Shown piece by piece: positions 1 through 8,234 of a stretch of DNA of 29,263 nt (position 1 is its first letter; the number at the start of each line of letters is the position of its first letter). The translations under genes and the position numbers were made by a program. Below the pieces are notes generated by a model. It did no database searches and was not told the DNA's origin. It saw only the letters and a program-made list of their open reading frames with translations. The DNA comes from Pseudomonadota bacterium (GTDB lineage Bacteria > Pseudomonadota > Alphaproteobacteria > Caulobacterales > Caulobacteraceae), in NCBI GenBank assembly GCA_023424215.1, contig JAFAEC010000070.1:1-29263 (forward strand), written 5' to 3'.

Positions 1-482
1 TTCCGGACCAGGGCGGTCAGCCGGCTCCGGCCGCGTTCGCCTATCCAGCCCCGTCCGCGCCGGCCCCGGCCGAGCCGCCGCCGGTTGCGGACCCCATGGC
101 CCCACGCCGCGACGCGCCGATCTTCCGCCTCGCACCCCGACCCCCCGCGCCCGTCCCGGCGACGGAGCCGGAGCCGTCAGACGATCGAGGCGCGGACCAG
201 ACGCCCCCTGCGCCGCGCCCTGTCGCCGCCGTCGCCGCCAATCCCGCTGACCGGCCGCAGCCGCAGGGGGCCCGCTACTATTCCGTGCACCGCCAGAACG
301 GCCGCGAGCCGGACGCGGTCGCCCTGCCGGAGCCCAGCTACATCGACGCCCTGGCGATCACCATGACCGAGGCGCCGACCACGCCGGACCTCGCGGCTCC
401 GGATCCCGGACCGACGCTGATCCGCGACGTCCAGGGACGGGTTCGCGCCCAGCCGGCGGCGCCCGAGGGAGACTACCGGTGA
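1..482 (+). CDS. C-terminal part of a Pro/Ala-rich protein of unknown function (5' truncated)
   Basis: An open frame enters from the left edge (codons in phase with base 3) and ends at the TGA at 480-482. About 160 residues are visible. The first two thirds are rich in Pro, Ala and Arg and look disordered. A more ordinary C-terminal part includes the stretches ARYYSVHRQNG and SYIDALAITMTEAP. I recognise no domain. The stop overlaps the GTG start of the following DUF2336 gene by four bases (GTGA), so the two are probably translated together and may act in the same process. The real start and any N-terminal domain lie outside the window, so the function cannot be called. A methionine codon at 96 is internal, because the frame stays open well upstream of it. 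Confidence 0.6.
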   Translation, partial: PDQGGQPAPAAFAYPAPSAPAPAEPPPVADPMAPRRDAPIFRLAPRPPAPVPATEPEPSDDRGADQTPPAPRPVAAVAANPADRPQPQGARYYSVHRQNGREPDAVALPEPSYIDALAITMTEAPTTPDLAAPDPGPTLIRDVQGRVRAQPAAPEGDYR

Positions 483-1573
483 CGGATACGACCGTGTCCC
501 GCCTGCCTGACCTGATCGCCCTCGCCGAGGAAAGCTCCAGCGAGAAGCGGCGCGCCCTGCTGCGCGAACTCACCGACCACTTCTTCGGGTCGACCACCCG
601 CACCGACGCCGAGGACGGCCTGTACGGCGCGGTTCTCGCGCGGCTGGCCGACGACATGGAAACGGCGGTCCGCGCCGAGCTGGCCGCCCGCTTCGCCGAT
701 ACGCCCGACGCCCCGCACACCCTGATCCGCCGCCTGGCCAACGACGAGGCGTCCGTCGCCGCCCCGGTGCTGTCCAACTCGCCGGTGCTCACCGACGAGG
801 ACCTGCTCGGAGTCGTGCGCCGGCATGGCCAGGATCACCTCCGCGCCGTCTCGATCCGCGCCTCGGTGTCCGAGGCCGTCTCCGACGTGATCGTCGAGCG
901 TGGCGACGATGAAACGCTGGGGACCCTGCTCCGCAACGACGGCGCCCGCCTCTCCCGCAAGGCGTCGGAGACGGCGGTCGAGCGCGCCCGCTCAAACCCG
1001 GCGCTGCACGAGGCGACGGTGTCCCGCGCAAGCCTTCCGCCGGACCTGCTCAACGACATGTATTTCGTGGTCGAGGCGCGGCTGCGCACCCGCATCCTCG
1101 AGCAGAACGCCCGCATGGACCCCGCCCTGCTCGAGACCGCCCTCGCCGCCGGGCGCACGCGCGTGGCCAGCGACGACGGCGCCCTTCCCGCCGACTATTC
1201 GGAATGCCTCGCCTATGTTGAGGAACTGCGCGCGGCCGGCCAGCTCACGCCCCAGATGCTGGCCCGCTTCCTTCGTTCCGGCGGGCGCACATCCTTCCTT
1301 ATCGCGCTGGCGCAACTGTCGGACATCGACTTCCACACCGCGCGGCAGATCGTCGAACGGCGCGAGCTCGACGCCCTCGCGGTGGTCTGCAAGGCCGCCG
1401 ACCTCGATCGCGCCCTGTTCCTCACCTACGCCGTGGTGCTGCTCAACGACGACGGCGACGCCATGGCCAAGGCTCACGCCTACGCCCGGATGTACGCCGA
1501 CCTGTCGCGCGAGGCGGCGCTGCGCACCCTTCGCTTCTGGCGCATGCGCCGCGGCGCCCAGGCCGCCGCCTGA
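479..1573 (+). CDS. DUF2336 domain-containing protein (first copy)
   Basis: A 364-residue, mostly alpha-helical, soluble protein with no signal peptide or membrane segment. The pattern PVLSNSPVLTDEDLL (about residues 95-110), followed by a helical repeat region containing LLRNDGARLS (about 145-160), is typical of the DUF2336 family, which is common in Caulobacterales and has no established biochemical role. The start is the GTG at 479, which overlaps the stop of the upstream gene. The next gene, mucR-like, converges on it about 60 bases downstream. A second DUF2336 gene on the opposite strand lies at 2210-3427 and shares the motif order (VLRNSSARL in that copy). HEAT-like helical repeats would suggest a protein-interaction role, but this is inference. 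Confidence 0.8.
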   Translation: MTDTTVSRLPDLIALAEESSSEKRRALLRELTDHFFGSTTRTDAEDGLYGAVLARLADDMETAVRAELAARFADTPDAPHTLIRRLANDEASVAAPVLSNSPVLTDEDLLGVVRRHGQDHLRAVSIRASVSEAVSDVIVERGDDETLGTLLRNDGARLSRKASETAVERARSNPALHEATVSRASLPPDLLNDMYFVVEARLRTRILEQNARMDPALLETALAAGRTRVASDDGALPADYSECLAYVEELRAAGQLTPQMLARFLRSGGRTSFLIALAQLSDIDFHTARQIVERRELDALAVVCKAADLDRALFLTYAVVLLNDDGDAMAKAHAYARMYADLSREAALRTLRFWRMRRGAQAAA

Positions 1574-1580
1574 CGCAATT

Positions 1581-1615
1581 GAAGACGCCCGCCGGAACGA
1601 TCCGACGGGCGCTTC
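1581..1615. terminator. Imperfect stem-loop between convergent genes, possible bidirectional terminator
   Basis: GAAG at 1581-1584 pairs with CTTC at 1612-1615, CGCCCG at 1586-1591 with CGGGCG at 1606-1611, and CGG at 1593-1595 with CCG at 1602-1604, around the loop AACGAT. There is one bulge and one mismatch. It sits between the stops of the convergent DUF2336 and mucR-like genes. No real T-run follows on either strand, so it may work weakly or only with Rho. Confidence 0.45.
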
Positions 1616-1636
1616 GGGACCAGTTCCCTGGGCCGC

Positions 1637-2062
1637 TTACTTCTTGGCGCGGGTGCGGGCCGGCTTCCGGCCGCCCTGGCCGAGTCCCATCTGCTTGGCC
1701 AGTTCCGAACGCGCCTTGGCGTAGTTCGGCGCGACCATCGGGTAATCCTTGGGCAGTCCCCACTTGGACCGGTATTCTTCGGGGCTCATGTTGTACTTGG
1801 TGCGCAGGTGCCGCTTCAGCGACTTGAACTTACGGCCGTCCTCGAGGCAGATCAGATAATCCGGCGTGATGGACTTGCGGATCGGCACCGCGGGCTCCCG
1901 CGGTTCCGGCTCGGGCTCGGCCGCGCCGGTGGAGACCTGTGACAGGGCCGCATGAATGCTCGAGATCAGGCCCGGCACTTCCGACGCCTGCACGTTGTTG
2001 TTGCCGACGTAGGCCGAGACGATGTCCGCGGTCATCTCCAGCAGCTGCGAATTCTCTTCCAT
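1637..2062 (-). CDS. mucR: MucR/Ros-family transcriptional regulator
   Basis: A 141-residue cytoplasmic DNA-binding protein. The N-terminal helical part (residues 1-45) is the oligomerisation region of the family. The Ros/MucR domain runs from about residue 62, with the hallmark sequences ITPDYLICLEDGRKFKSLKR, YRSKWGLPKDYPMVAP and SELAKQMGLG, and a basic tail (RKPARTRAKK) follows. MucR homologs in Alphaproteobacteria bind AT-rich DNA and silence or time genes for surface structures, cell cycle and motility. The zinc site looks incomplete: C-x2-D and the first His are present, but the positions of the last His ligand hold Lys-Tyr. A good ribosome site (AGGTGGG) precedes the ATG at 2062. It lies between two DUF2336 genes, near fliIJ. 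The paralog number (MucR1 or MucR2) cannot be decided here. Confidence 0.93.
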   Translation of the reverse strand: MEENSQLLEMTADIVSAYVGNNNVQASEVPGLISSIHAALSQVSTGAAEPEPEPREPAVPIRKSITPDYLICLEDGRKFKSLKRHLRTKYNMSPEEYRSKWGLPKDYPMVAPNYAKARSELAKQMGLGQGGRKPARTRAKK

Positions 2063-2124
2063 TGATGTCCCACCTGGTTAATGCCCCGGATCGACTGATC
2101 AGCCCCGAGCCGCCGGTGGCGCTT

Positions 2125-2153
2125 TGAATAAAGACGTTCGGAATTGAAAGCAA
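2125..2153 (-). promoter_or_regulatory. Candidate mucR promoter in an AT-rich patch
   Basis: On the minus strand TTGCTT (2153-2148), a 17-base spacer and TATTCA (2130-2125) form a plausible sigma-70-type promoter about 60 bases upstream of the mucR ATG. The patch around 2123-2155 is conspicuously AT-rich for this genome. MucR proteins are known to bind AT-rich DNA and often repress their own gene, so this could also be an autoregulatory site. Only the sequence pattern is seen. Confidence 0.4.
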
Positions 2154-2209
2154 TGCGAACACGGAGCGCCGTGTCGCGAGATCAGCGGACCTCGACTTCA
2201 CGCCCCGAT

Positions 2210-3427
2210 TCAGCGCCCGAAGTTTTCCGCCAGCGCCAGCATCGCCGCGCGCTCAGGCGCCGAATAGTCGTCGAGGGCCTCTTCCTCCCCGTCGCGGATC
2301 GCACGCAATAGAGCGGGGCTAAGGGCCGACGACAATGACCAATTCCAGTAACGCAAAACCGTCTGCGCCCGGTCCACGGCAAGCATTTCGTACGTGATCT
2401 GCACACGCTCCCAGGTTGAATCCTGGGTGCCCTCCGCATTCGTCTCCGGTCGTCGCATCGACCGCCAGAGCGCATGCAGGTCCTCCCGCCCAAGCCCGGT
2501 CGCCTTGCACAGGATCGCCAGCGGTTCCCCGCCCGGATCGCCCAGAATCTTGGCTCCAGTGATCGGTTTGATGCCCGACAGGTAGGCGATCTCGCTCGCG
2601 AGCTCACGCGTCAGGCCGCCCTGCCCGGCCGCCGCTACGGCCTGCTCCAGGCCGCCGTACGGACTCTTCTCGATCGCGGCCCGGTTGCGCTGCCGGCGCT
2701 CGATGAACTGCAGCGCCTTCCGCGAGACCGGGTCCTGCCAGTTCTCTGCGGCGGCCATGGCGAAGACGTCCTCGGCCACCTCCTGCATCACTTCCCGCGA
2801 CACGGCGAAACGCTGCAGGATGGTCCGGCGATCGTCCGGTCCGCACCACCAGAACATCACATAGGCGCCGGACGGTCTCAGCTCCGGCCGCTTCAGCAGA
2901 TGCGGACACAGCCCGCGCTCAGTCCGGCTCAGGCTGACGATGCCCTCGATCGCCACCTGCCCGAGTCGCGCGGAGCTGTTGCGCAGCACCGCCTCGATGA
3001 CGGGGGTCTCGCCGAAACTCATCAGGGTCTCGGTCAGCACCTCCGACAGCCCCCGCCGGCTCGCCATCAGGAAGCGATGGTCCATCGTGGTATCCCGGGC
3101 GCAGGCGACCAGGTCGGCGTCCGACAGCGAGGCGCACTGTTCGATCAGCAGACCGGCGATGGACGGCTCGTCGCGCAGCAGCATCCGCGCGAGCGCATTC
3201 GGCAGTTCGGCCAGCGGCGCCAGTCGCGCCGCCACTCGCCGTCGATCCTCGGGCGCGGCCAGCCGCAGCATCTCGACCAGCAGGTCACCCGTCACCGACC
3301 GTTCGAAGGCGTTGATCCGGCTGGTCGGCAGCGACACCACGTCGGCCAGCCGCTTCAGCAGCGCGTGCCGCGCGCGGAAGCCGGCGGCGGGCGCGTCCTC
3401 CTCGGGCATGGCGGCAGGCTCTGACAT
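2210..3427 (-). CDS. DUF2336 domain-containing protein (second copy)
   Basis: A 405-residue soluble, helix-rich protein of the DUF2336 family. The family signature is in the first half: IAGLLIEQCASLSDADLVAC (about residues 85-105), then VIEAVLRNSSARLGQVA (about 140-156). The C-terminal half has the TDxxTxARLL-like surface TRELASEIAYLSGIKPITGA and ends in an acidic stretch. It is about 40 residues longer than the copy at 479-1573 and only distantly similar. I chose the ATG at 3427; a TTG three codons upstream is also in frame. It lies 48 bases downstream of cysK on the same strand, so some read-through is possible, but cysteine synthesis gives no clue to function. The role is unknown; flagellar or cell-cycle association is only suggested by the location. 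Confidence 0.8.
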   Translation of the reverse strand: MSEPAAMPEEDAPAAGFRARHALLKRLADVVSLPTSRINAFERSVTGDLLVEMLRLAAPEDRRRVAARLAPLAELPNALARMLLRDEPSIAGLLIEQCASLSDADLVACARDTTMDHRFLMASRRGLSEVLTETLMSFGETPVIEAVLRNSSARLGQVAIEGIVSLSRTERGLCPHLLKRPELRPSGAYVMFWWCGPDDRRTILQRFAVSREVMQEVAEDVFAMAAAENWQDPVSRKALQFIERRQRNRAAIEKSPYGGLEQAVAAAGQGGLTRELASEIAYLSGIKPITGAKILGDPGGEPLAILCKATGLGREDLHALWRSMRRPETNAEGTQDSTWERVQITYEMLAVDRAQTVLRYWNWSLSSALSPALLRAIRDGEEEALDDYSAPERAAMLALAENFGR

Positions 3428-3475
3428 GGCCCGCAACGCTACGGCGAATGCGGTTAACCGGGCGTGACGGCGGCC

Positions 3476-4456
<981 letters not shown>

Positions 4457-4537
4457 CTTCGGGTGCTCTGCTGGCGGCGTTGCGGATGATCCCGAAAGAT
4501 AGGCGAGCATGCGCCGGGGCAAAGAGCCGCCGGAGAT

Positions 4538-4554
4538 TTCATTTCTCGTTAACC
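4538..4554 (+). promoter_or_regulatory. Near-consensus CtrA box upstream of fliI
   Basis: TTCA (4538-4541), seven bases, then TTAACC (4549-4554) matches the CtrA full site TTAA-N7-TTAAC with one mismatch in the first half. It ends about 40 bases before the fliI start codon, where a CtrA site overlapping the -35 of a class II flagellar promoter would be expected. The Caulobacter fliIJ operon is known to be a CtrA-era class II flagellar operon, so sequence and context agree. Binding itself is inferred. Confidence 0.5.
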
Positions 4555-4594
4555 ATGTCGGCCCATCCCTGAACCGCTGTTCCAGGGGTCCCGC

Positions 4595-5941
4595 TTGCGC
4601 AATCTCGTCGCCGCCGTCGAAGCCGTCGACCCGCTGGTCGTCACCGGCAAGGTCGCGGGGGTGAACGGCCTGCTGATCGAGTCGCGCGGTGGCCTCAGCC
4701 GTCTCGCCGTTGGCGCGCGCGCCGAGATCGAGCGCGCGCGCGGTCAACATCCCCTGCCAGCCGAGGTGGTCGGCTTCCGCGACGCCAAGGCCCTCCTGAT
4801 GCCGTTCGGCCCGGTCGAGGGTGTGGCCCCCGGAGCCGACATCCGCATCATCGACGCCGCCGCCACCGTGCGTCCCACCACGGCCTGGCTGGGCCGCATT
4901 ATCGACGCCTTCGGAAATCCCATCGACGGCAAGGGGCCGCTGCCGACCGGTCCCGCCGCCTATCCGCTGCGGGCGCCGCCCCCGCCGGCCCACTCCCGCG
5001 GGCGCGTCGGCGAGCGTCTCGACCTCGGCGTCCGCGCCATGGACGTCTTCACCACCACCTGCCGCGGCCAGCGCCTCGGCATCTTCGCCGGCTCCGGCGT
5101 CGGCAAGTCGGTGTTGCTGTCTATGCTGGCGCGTCAGGCTACCTGCGACGCCGTCGTCGTCGGCCTGATCGGCGAACGGGGCCGGGAGGTGCGCGAATTC
5201 ATCGAGGAGACCTTGGGCGAGGAAGGTTTGCGCCGGGCCATCGTCGTGGTCGCCACCTCCGACGAACCCGCCCTGAAGCGCCGTCAGGCCGCCTACATGA
5301 CCATGGCCTGCGCCGAATTCCTGCGCGACCAGGACCTTGAGGTCCTGTGCCTGATGGACTCGGTCACCCGTTTCGCCATGGCCCAGCGCGAGATCGGCCT
5401 CGCCGCCGGCGAGCCGCCGACGACCAAGGGTTACACGCCCACGGTGTTCACCGAGCTTCCCAAGCTGCTTGAGCGCGCCGGTCCCGGCCCGATCCGCCCC
5501 GACGGCACCACTGCGGCGCCGATCACCGCCCTGTTCACCGTGCTCGTCGACGGCGGCGACCATGACGAGCCCATCGCCGACGCCGTGCGCGGCATTCTCG
5601 ACGGCCACATCGTCATGGATCGCAAGATCGCCGAGCGCGGCCGCTTCCCGGCCATCGACGTGCTGAAGTCGGTCAGCCGCACCCTGCCCGGCTGCCAGAC
5701 CCCGCCCGAGCGCGAGCTGAACCGCCGCGCCCGCCAGTGCCTGTCGGCCTATGCCAACATGGAGGAGCTGATCAAGATCGGCGCCTACCGCACCGGCGCC
5801 GACCCGATCGTGGATCGCGCCATCGCCCTTAACCCCGCGCTGGAGGCCTTCCTGGGCCAGGACAAGGACGACGCCACACGTCTTACCGATTCCTTTACCC
5901 GGCTCGAGGCAATCCTGAATCAGGGCATGATCCCGCAGTGA
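4595..5941 (+). CDS. fliI: Flagellar export ATPase FliI
   Basis: Hexameric ATPase of the flagellar type III export apparatus; it releases and unfolds rod, hook and filament subunits at the membrane gate. The 448 residues show the F1-beta-like layout: an N-terminal barrel (1-95), DAFGNPIDGKGP (104-115), Walker A AGSGVGKS (165-172), GERGREVREFIEE, the Walker B strand VLCLMDSVTRFAMAQREIGLA, and the family stretch GEPPTTKGYTPTVFTELPKL. The start is the TTG at 4595, preceded by AGGGG about seven bases away. No ATG or GTG exists in frame between an upstream stop at 4550 and this codon, so the start is well constrained. fliJ follows 13 bases downstream, the standard pairing. A CtrA-like box lies upstream. 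Confidence 0.96.
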   Translation: MRNLVAAVEAVDPLVVTGKVAGVNGLLIESRGGLSRLAVGARAEIERARGQHPLPAEVVGFRDAKALLMPFGPVEGVAPGADIRIIDAAATVRPTTAWLGRIIDAFGNPIDGKGPLPTGPAAYPLRAPPPPAHSRGRVGERLDLGVRAMDVFTTTCRGQRLGIFAGSGVGKSVLLSMLARQATCDAVVVGLIGERGREVREFIEETLGEEGLRRAIVVVATSDEPALKRRQAAYMTMACAEFLRDQDLEVLCLMDSVTRFAMAQREIGLAAGEPPTTKGYTPTVFTELPKLLERAGPGPIRPDGTTAAPITALFTVLVDGGDHDEPIADAVRGILDGHIVMDRKIAERGRFPAIDVLKSVSRTLPGCQTPPERELNRRARQCLSAYANMEELIKIGAYRTGADPIVDRAIALNPALEAFLGQDKDDATRLTDSFTRLEAILNQGMIPQ

Positions 5942-5954
5942 CCGGAGAGTTCGC

Positions 5955-6365
5955 ATGACCGCCTGGGCCCAGTCGTTGATCCGGATCTCCAACTACGAGG
6001 TCGAAACGCTGCAGAAGCGGCTCGCCGAGATCACCGCCCGCCGTGTCTCCGCCGAAATGCGCATCGCCGTCCTCGAGGCCGAGGCCCAGGTCGAGCAGGA
6101 GCGCGCCCGCCAGGACGCCGAGGCCGGCCTTCTGCTGCAGGCCTATCTGAACGGCTGGAAGGTGCGGAAGTCGGCGGCCGAGACCGACGTCGCCGACATC
6201 GAGGCCGAGGAGGCGGGGGCCCGCGACGCCCTCACGGGGGCCTTCGAGGAGCTGAAGAAGTTCGAGCACGTCGCGGAGACCACCCGCCTCAATCGCCTGA
6301 TCGCCGCGGGCAAGCGCGAAACCGCCGCCTTCGACGAACTCGGCCTCCGCCGTCGTGCGGTCTAG
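5955..6365 (+). CDS. fliJ: Flagellar export protein FliJ
   Basis: A 136-residue, almost wholly charged and helical protein predicted to form an antiparallel coiled coil (long Glu/Ala/Arg/Lys heptads from about residue 15 to 125). FliJ sits in the centre of the FliI hexamer like the gamma subunit of F1-ATPase and links it to FlhA, so its adjacency to fliI fits. FliJ proteins diverge strongly in sequence; the call rests on size, coiled-coil character, the N-terminal ISNYEVETLQKRLAEI region and gene order. GGAG lies close upstream of the ATG at 5955. The 3' end overlaps the start of the xylanase gene by 11 bases, implying one transcript. Confidence 0.88.
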   Translation: MTAWAQSLIRISNYEVETLQKRLAEITARRVSAEMRIAVLEAEAQVEQERARQDAEAGLLLQAYLNGWKVRKSAAETDVADIEAEEAGARDALTGAFEELKKFEHVAETTRLNRLIAAGKRETAAFDELGLRRRAV

Positions 6366-7446
6366 GGTCCGCCCGACCCGACGCCTGATCCTCGGCTCCG
6401 GCCTGGCGCTCGCCGCCTGCGGCCGCCCGGCCGCCCAGACACCGGAAGCGCCCACCGCGCCGCTCAAGGACCTCGTGCCGGCCCCCTTCGGCGCGACCGG
6501 GATGTCCGGCCAGCTCGACGATCCGGCCTGGCGCGACGCCGTCCTCCGCCACTGCTCGCAGCTCACCCCCGAGTGGGAGCAGAAGATGGAGCGCACCCTT
6601 GGCCCCGGTTTTGTCCACGACTTCTCGGCCTCGGACCGCGTCGTCGACTTCGCCCGCGACCACGGCCTGCGCGTCCACGGCCATACGGTGATCTGGTACT
6701 CGCAGGGGTCGGAGGTCTTCACCGACGACCTCCCCCGCCCCCGCTTCGCCGCCGAGTACGACCGCTACATCCAGGCGCTCGTCGGCCGATATCGCGGCCG
6801 CATGGCCGGCTGGGACGTGGTCAACGAGCCAGTGGCCGAGGACGGGAACGGCCTGCGCGACTGCCACTGGAGCCGGGCGCTGGGCCAGGAAGGCTATATG
6901 GTCCGGGCCTTCGAACAGGCGAAATCCGCCGATCCCGACGCCGTCCTGTTTCTCAACGAGTACAATCTCGAGAACATCCCGGCCAAGGGCGCGACCTTCC
7001 TCCGTCTGGTCGAGCGGCTCCTCACCCTGGGCGCCCCGATCGGCGGCATCGGGACCCAGTCCCACCTCAACATCGAGATCCCGGCCGGCCGCATCCGCGA
7101 CTTCTTCCGCGACGCCGCCTCCCTCGGCCTGCCGATCCACGTCTCGGAGCTCGACTTCCCGATGCAGCGCGACGGCGGCCATCTGCCCGACCTTCGCCCC
7201 ATGGCCGAGCGCCGCGCCCAGCAGGTCGCCCGCGTCGGCGAACTGGCCGAGGCCTTCGCCGCCCTGCCCGAACGCCAGCGCTACGCCTTCACCACCTGGG
7301 GCCTGCGCGATCCCGACAGCTGGCTTGTCCGCGCCGAAGGCAAGAACCGCCCCGACGAAAGCGCCCTGCTCCTCGACGCCGCGGCCCGGCCCAACCCGGC
7401 CTATCAGGCCCTCGTCGACGCTTTCACCGGCCGCGCCGGGGCCTGA
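6355..7446 (+). CDS. Exported GH10 endo-1,4-beta-xylanase, lipoprotein-type
   Basis: Glycoside hydrolase family 10 retaining endo-xylanase of 363 residues, predicted to hydrolyse the beta-1,4 backbone of xylan outside the cytoplasm. The N-terminus has adjacent arginines (TRRLILGSGLALAACG) ending in a lipobox-like LAAC, so it may be exported by Tat and lipidated at Cys23. GH10 hallmarks are HGHTVIW (108-114), the acid/base Glu158 in WDVVNEP, NEYN (201-204), GIGTQSH (231-237) and the nucleophile Glu265 in HVSELD. The start is the GTG at 6355, inside the end of fliJ; the signal peptide supports it. The stop leaves 12 bases before the convergent CinA-type gene. Placement behind fliIJ is unusual; nothing else for xylan use is seen in the window. 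Confidence 0.92.
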   Translation: MRSRVRPTRRLILGSGLALAACGRPAAQTPEAPTAPLKDLVPAPFGATGMSGQLDDPAWRDAVLRHCSQLTPEWEQKMERTLGPGFVHDFSASDRVVDFARDHGLRVHGHTVIWYSQGSEVFTDDLPRPRFAAEYDRYIQALVGRYRGRMAGWDVVNEPVAEDGNGLRDCHWSRALGQEGYMVRAFEQAKSADPDAVLFLNEYNLENIPAKGATFLRLVERLLTLGAPIGGIGTQSHLNIEIPAGRIRDFFRDAASLGLPIHVSELDFPMQRDGGHLPDLRPMAERRAQQVARVGELAEAFAALPERQRYAFTTWGLRDPDSWLVRAEGKNRPDESALLLDAAARPNPAYQALVDAFTGRAGA

Positions 7447-7458
7447 GAGAGTCGGCGC

Positions 7459-8211
7459 TCACGCCCGCTCCGCCGCGATCCCGGCCGCCGTCAGGTCCGC
7501 CAGAAGTTCCTCGACCGCCGCTTCCACCGCCGCCACGTCCCGACCTCGCACGACAAGGTTGGTGCCGATCTCTCCCACCGACCCGTGTCCGAACGGATAG
7601 CTGCCGAAGCTGATCTCCCGCCTCGCCCGCGCTGCCGCGGCGAGGATGTCGGCCACGCTGCCCTCGCCCACGCCGGTCACCCGCACGGTCCGGGTATGCA
7701 CCACCGCCCCCGCGCGCAGCCGCGGGGCCACGTCCTCCAGCATGGCCGTCATGATCTTCGGCACACCGGCCATGACGAAGACGTTGCCGATCTGGAATCC
7801 CGGCGCATCGGTCACCGGATTGGCGATCAGGGTCCCGCCCGCCGGAATCCGCGCCATCCGCCGCCGCGCCGCGTTGAACTCGGCGCCGTAGCGCCGTTCC
7901 AGGATCGCCAGCGCCTCCGGATGCTCGGCGATCCCCACCCCGAACGCCGCTGCGACCGCATCCGCCGTGATGTCGTCGTGGGTCGGCCCGATGCCCCCGG
8001 TGGTGAAGACATAGTCATGCCCCGCCCTCAATGCGTTCAGCGCCTCGATGATCTGCGCCTGCCGGTCGCCGACCGTCCGCGCCTCCCGCAGCTCGATCCC
8101 CAAGGCCCCGAGGAACCGCGCGAGGGTGTTCAGATTGGTGTCCTGCGTGCGGCCGGACAGGATCTCGTCGCCGATGATCAGCACGGCCGCGGTGGGGGAT
8201 GCGTCGCTCAT
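7459..8211 (-). CDS. CinA-type molybdopterin-binding (MoCF) domain protein
   Basis: A 250-residue cytoplasmic protein equal to the N-terminal MoCF/COG1058 domain of CinA, without the C-terminal nicotinamide-nucleotide amidase domain. Visible motifs are AAVLIIGDEILSG (8-20), TQDTNLNTLARFL (22-34), VFTTGGIGPTHDDIT (68-82), MARIPAG, NVFVMAGVPKIM and GSYPFG. In the CinA family this domain has been linked to ADP-ribose pyrophosphatase activity and resembles MoaB/MogA. Such stand-alone proteins are usually named competence/damage-inducible protein A, although a competence role is not established. The start at 8211 lies only 23 bases from the divergent sfsA start. Confidence 0.88.
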   Translation of the reverse strand: MSDASPTAAVLIIGDEILSGRTQDTNLNTLARFLGALGIELREARTVGDRQAQIIEALNALRAGHDYVFTTGGIGPTHDDITADAVAAAFGVGIAEHPEALAILERRYGAEFNAARRRMARIPAGGTLIANPVTDAPGFQIGNVFVMAGVPKIMTAMLEDVAPRLRAGAVVHTRTVRVTGVGEGSVADILAAAARARREISFGSYPFGHGSVGEIGTNLVVRGRDVAAVEAAVEELLADLTAAGIAAERA

Positions 8212-8217
8212 CCGCTC

Positions 8218-8229
8218 AGGCTAGAGCCT
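8218..8229. promoter_or_regulatory. Short inverted repeat and -10-like element in the cinA-like/sfsA divergent gap
   Basis: AGGCT-AG-AGCCT forms a 5-bp inverted repeat in the 23-base gap between the two start codons. On the plus strand it contains GCTAGAGC (8220-8227), close to the Caulobacter -10 consensus GCTANAWC. Transcription from it would begin at or next to the sfsA ATG, giving a leaderless mRNA. No matching -35 is obvious and no ribosome site precedes the ATG. Confidence 0.3.
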
Positions 8230-8234
8230 CCCCG

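Noticed and set aside
4555..4557. ATG upstream of fliI as a start codon
   Set aside because: It is not in the fliI frame, and an in-frame stop at 4550 limits the start to codons downstream; the TTG at 4595 with AGGGG fits best.
4457..5992. Long open minus-strand frame continuing upstream of cysK across the whole of fliI
   Set aside because: It is the antisense shadow of fliI in GC-rich DNA; its Gly/Asp/His-rich product has no domain, while CysK homology starts at 4456.
6355..7446. Xylan utilisation locus
   Set aside because: A single GH10 gene with no transporter, xylosidase or regulator in the window does not support a locus.
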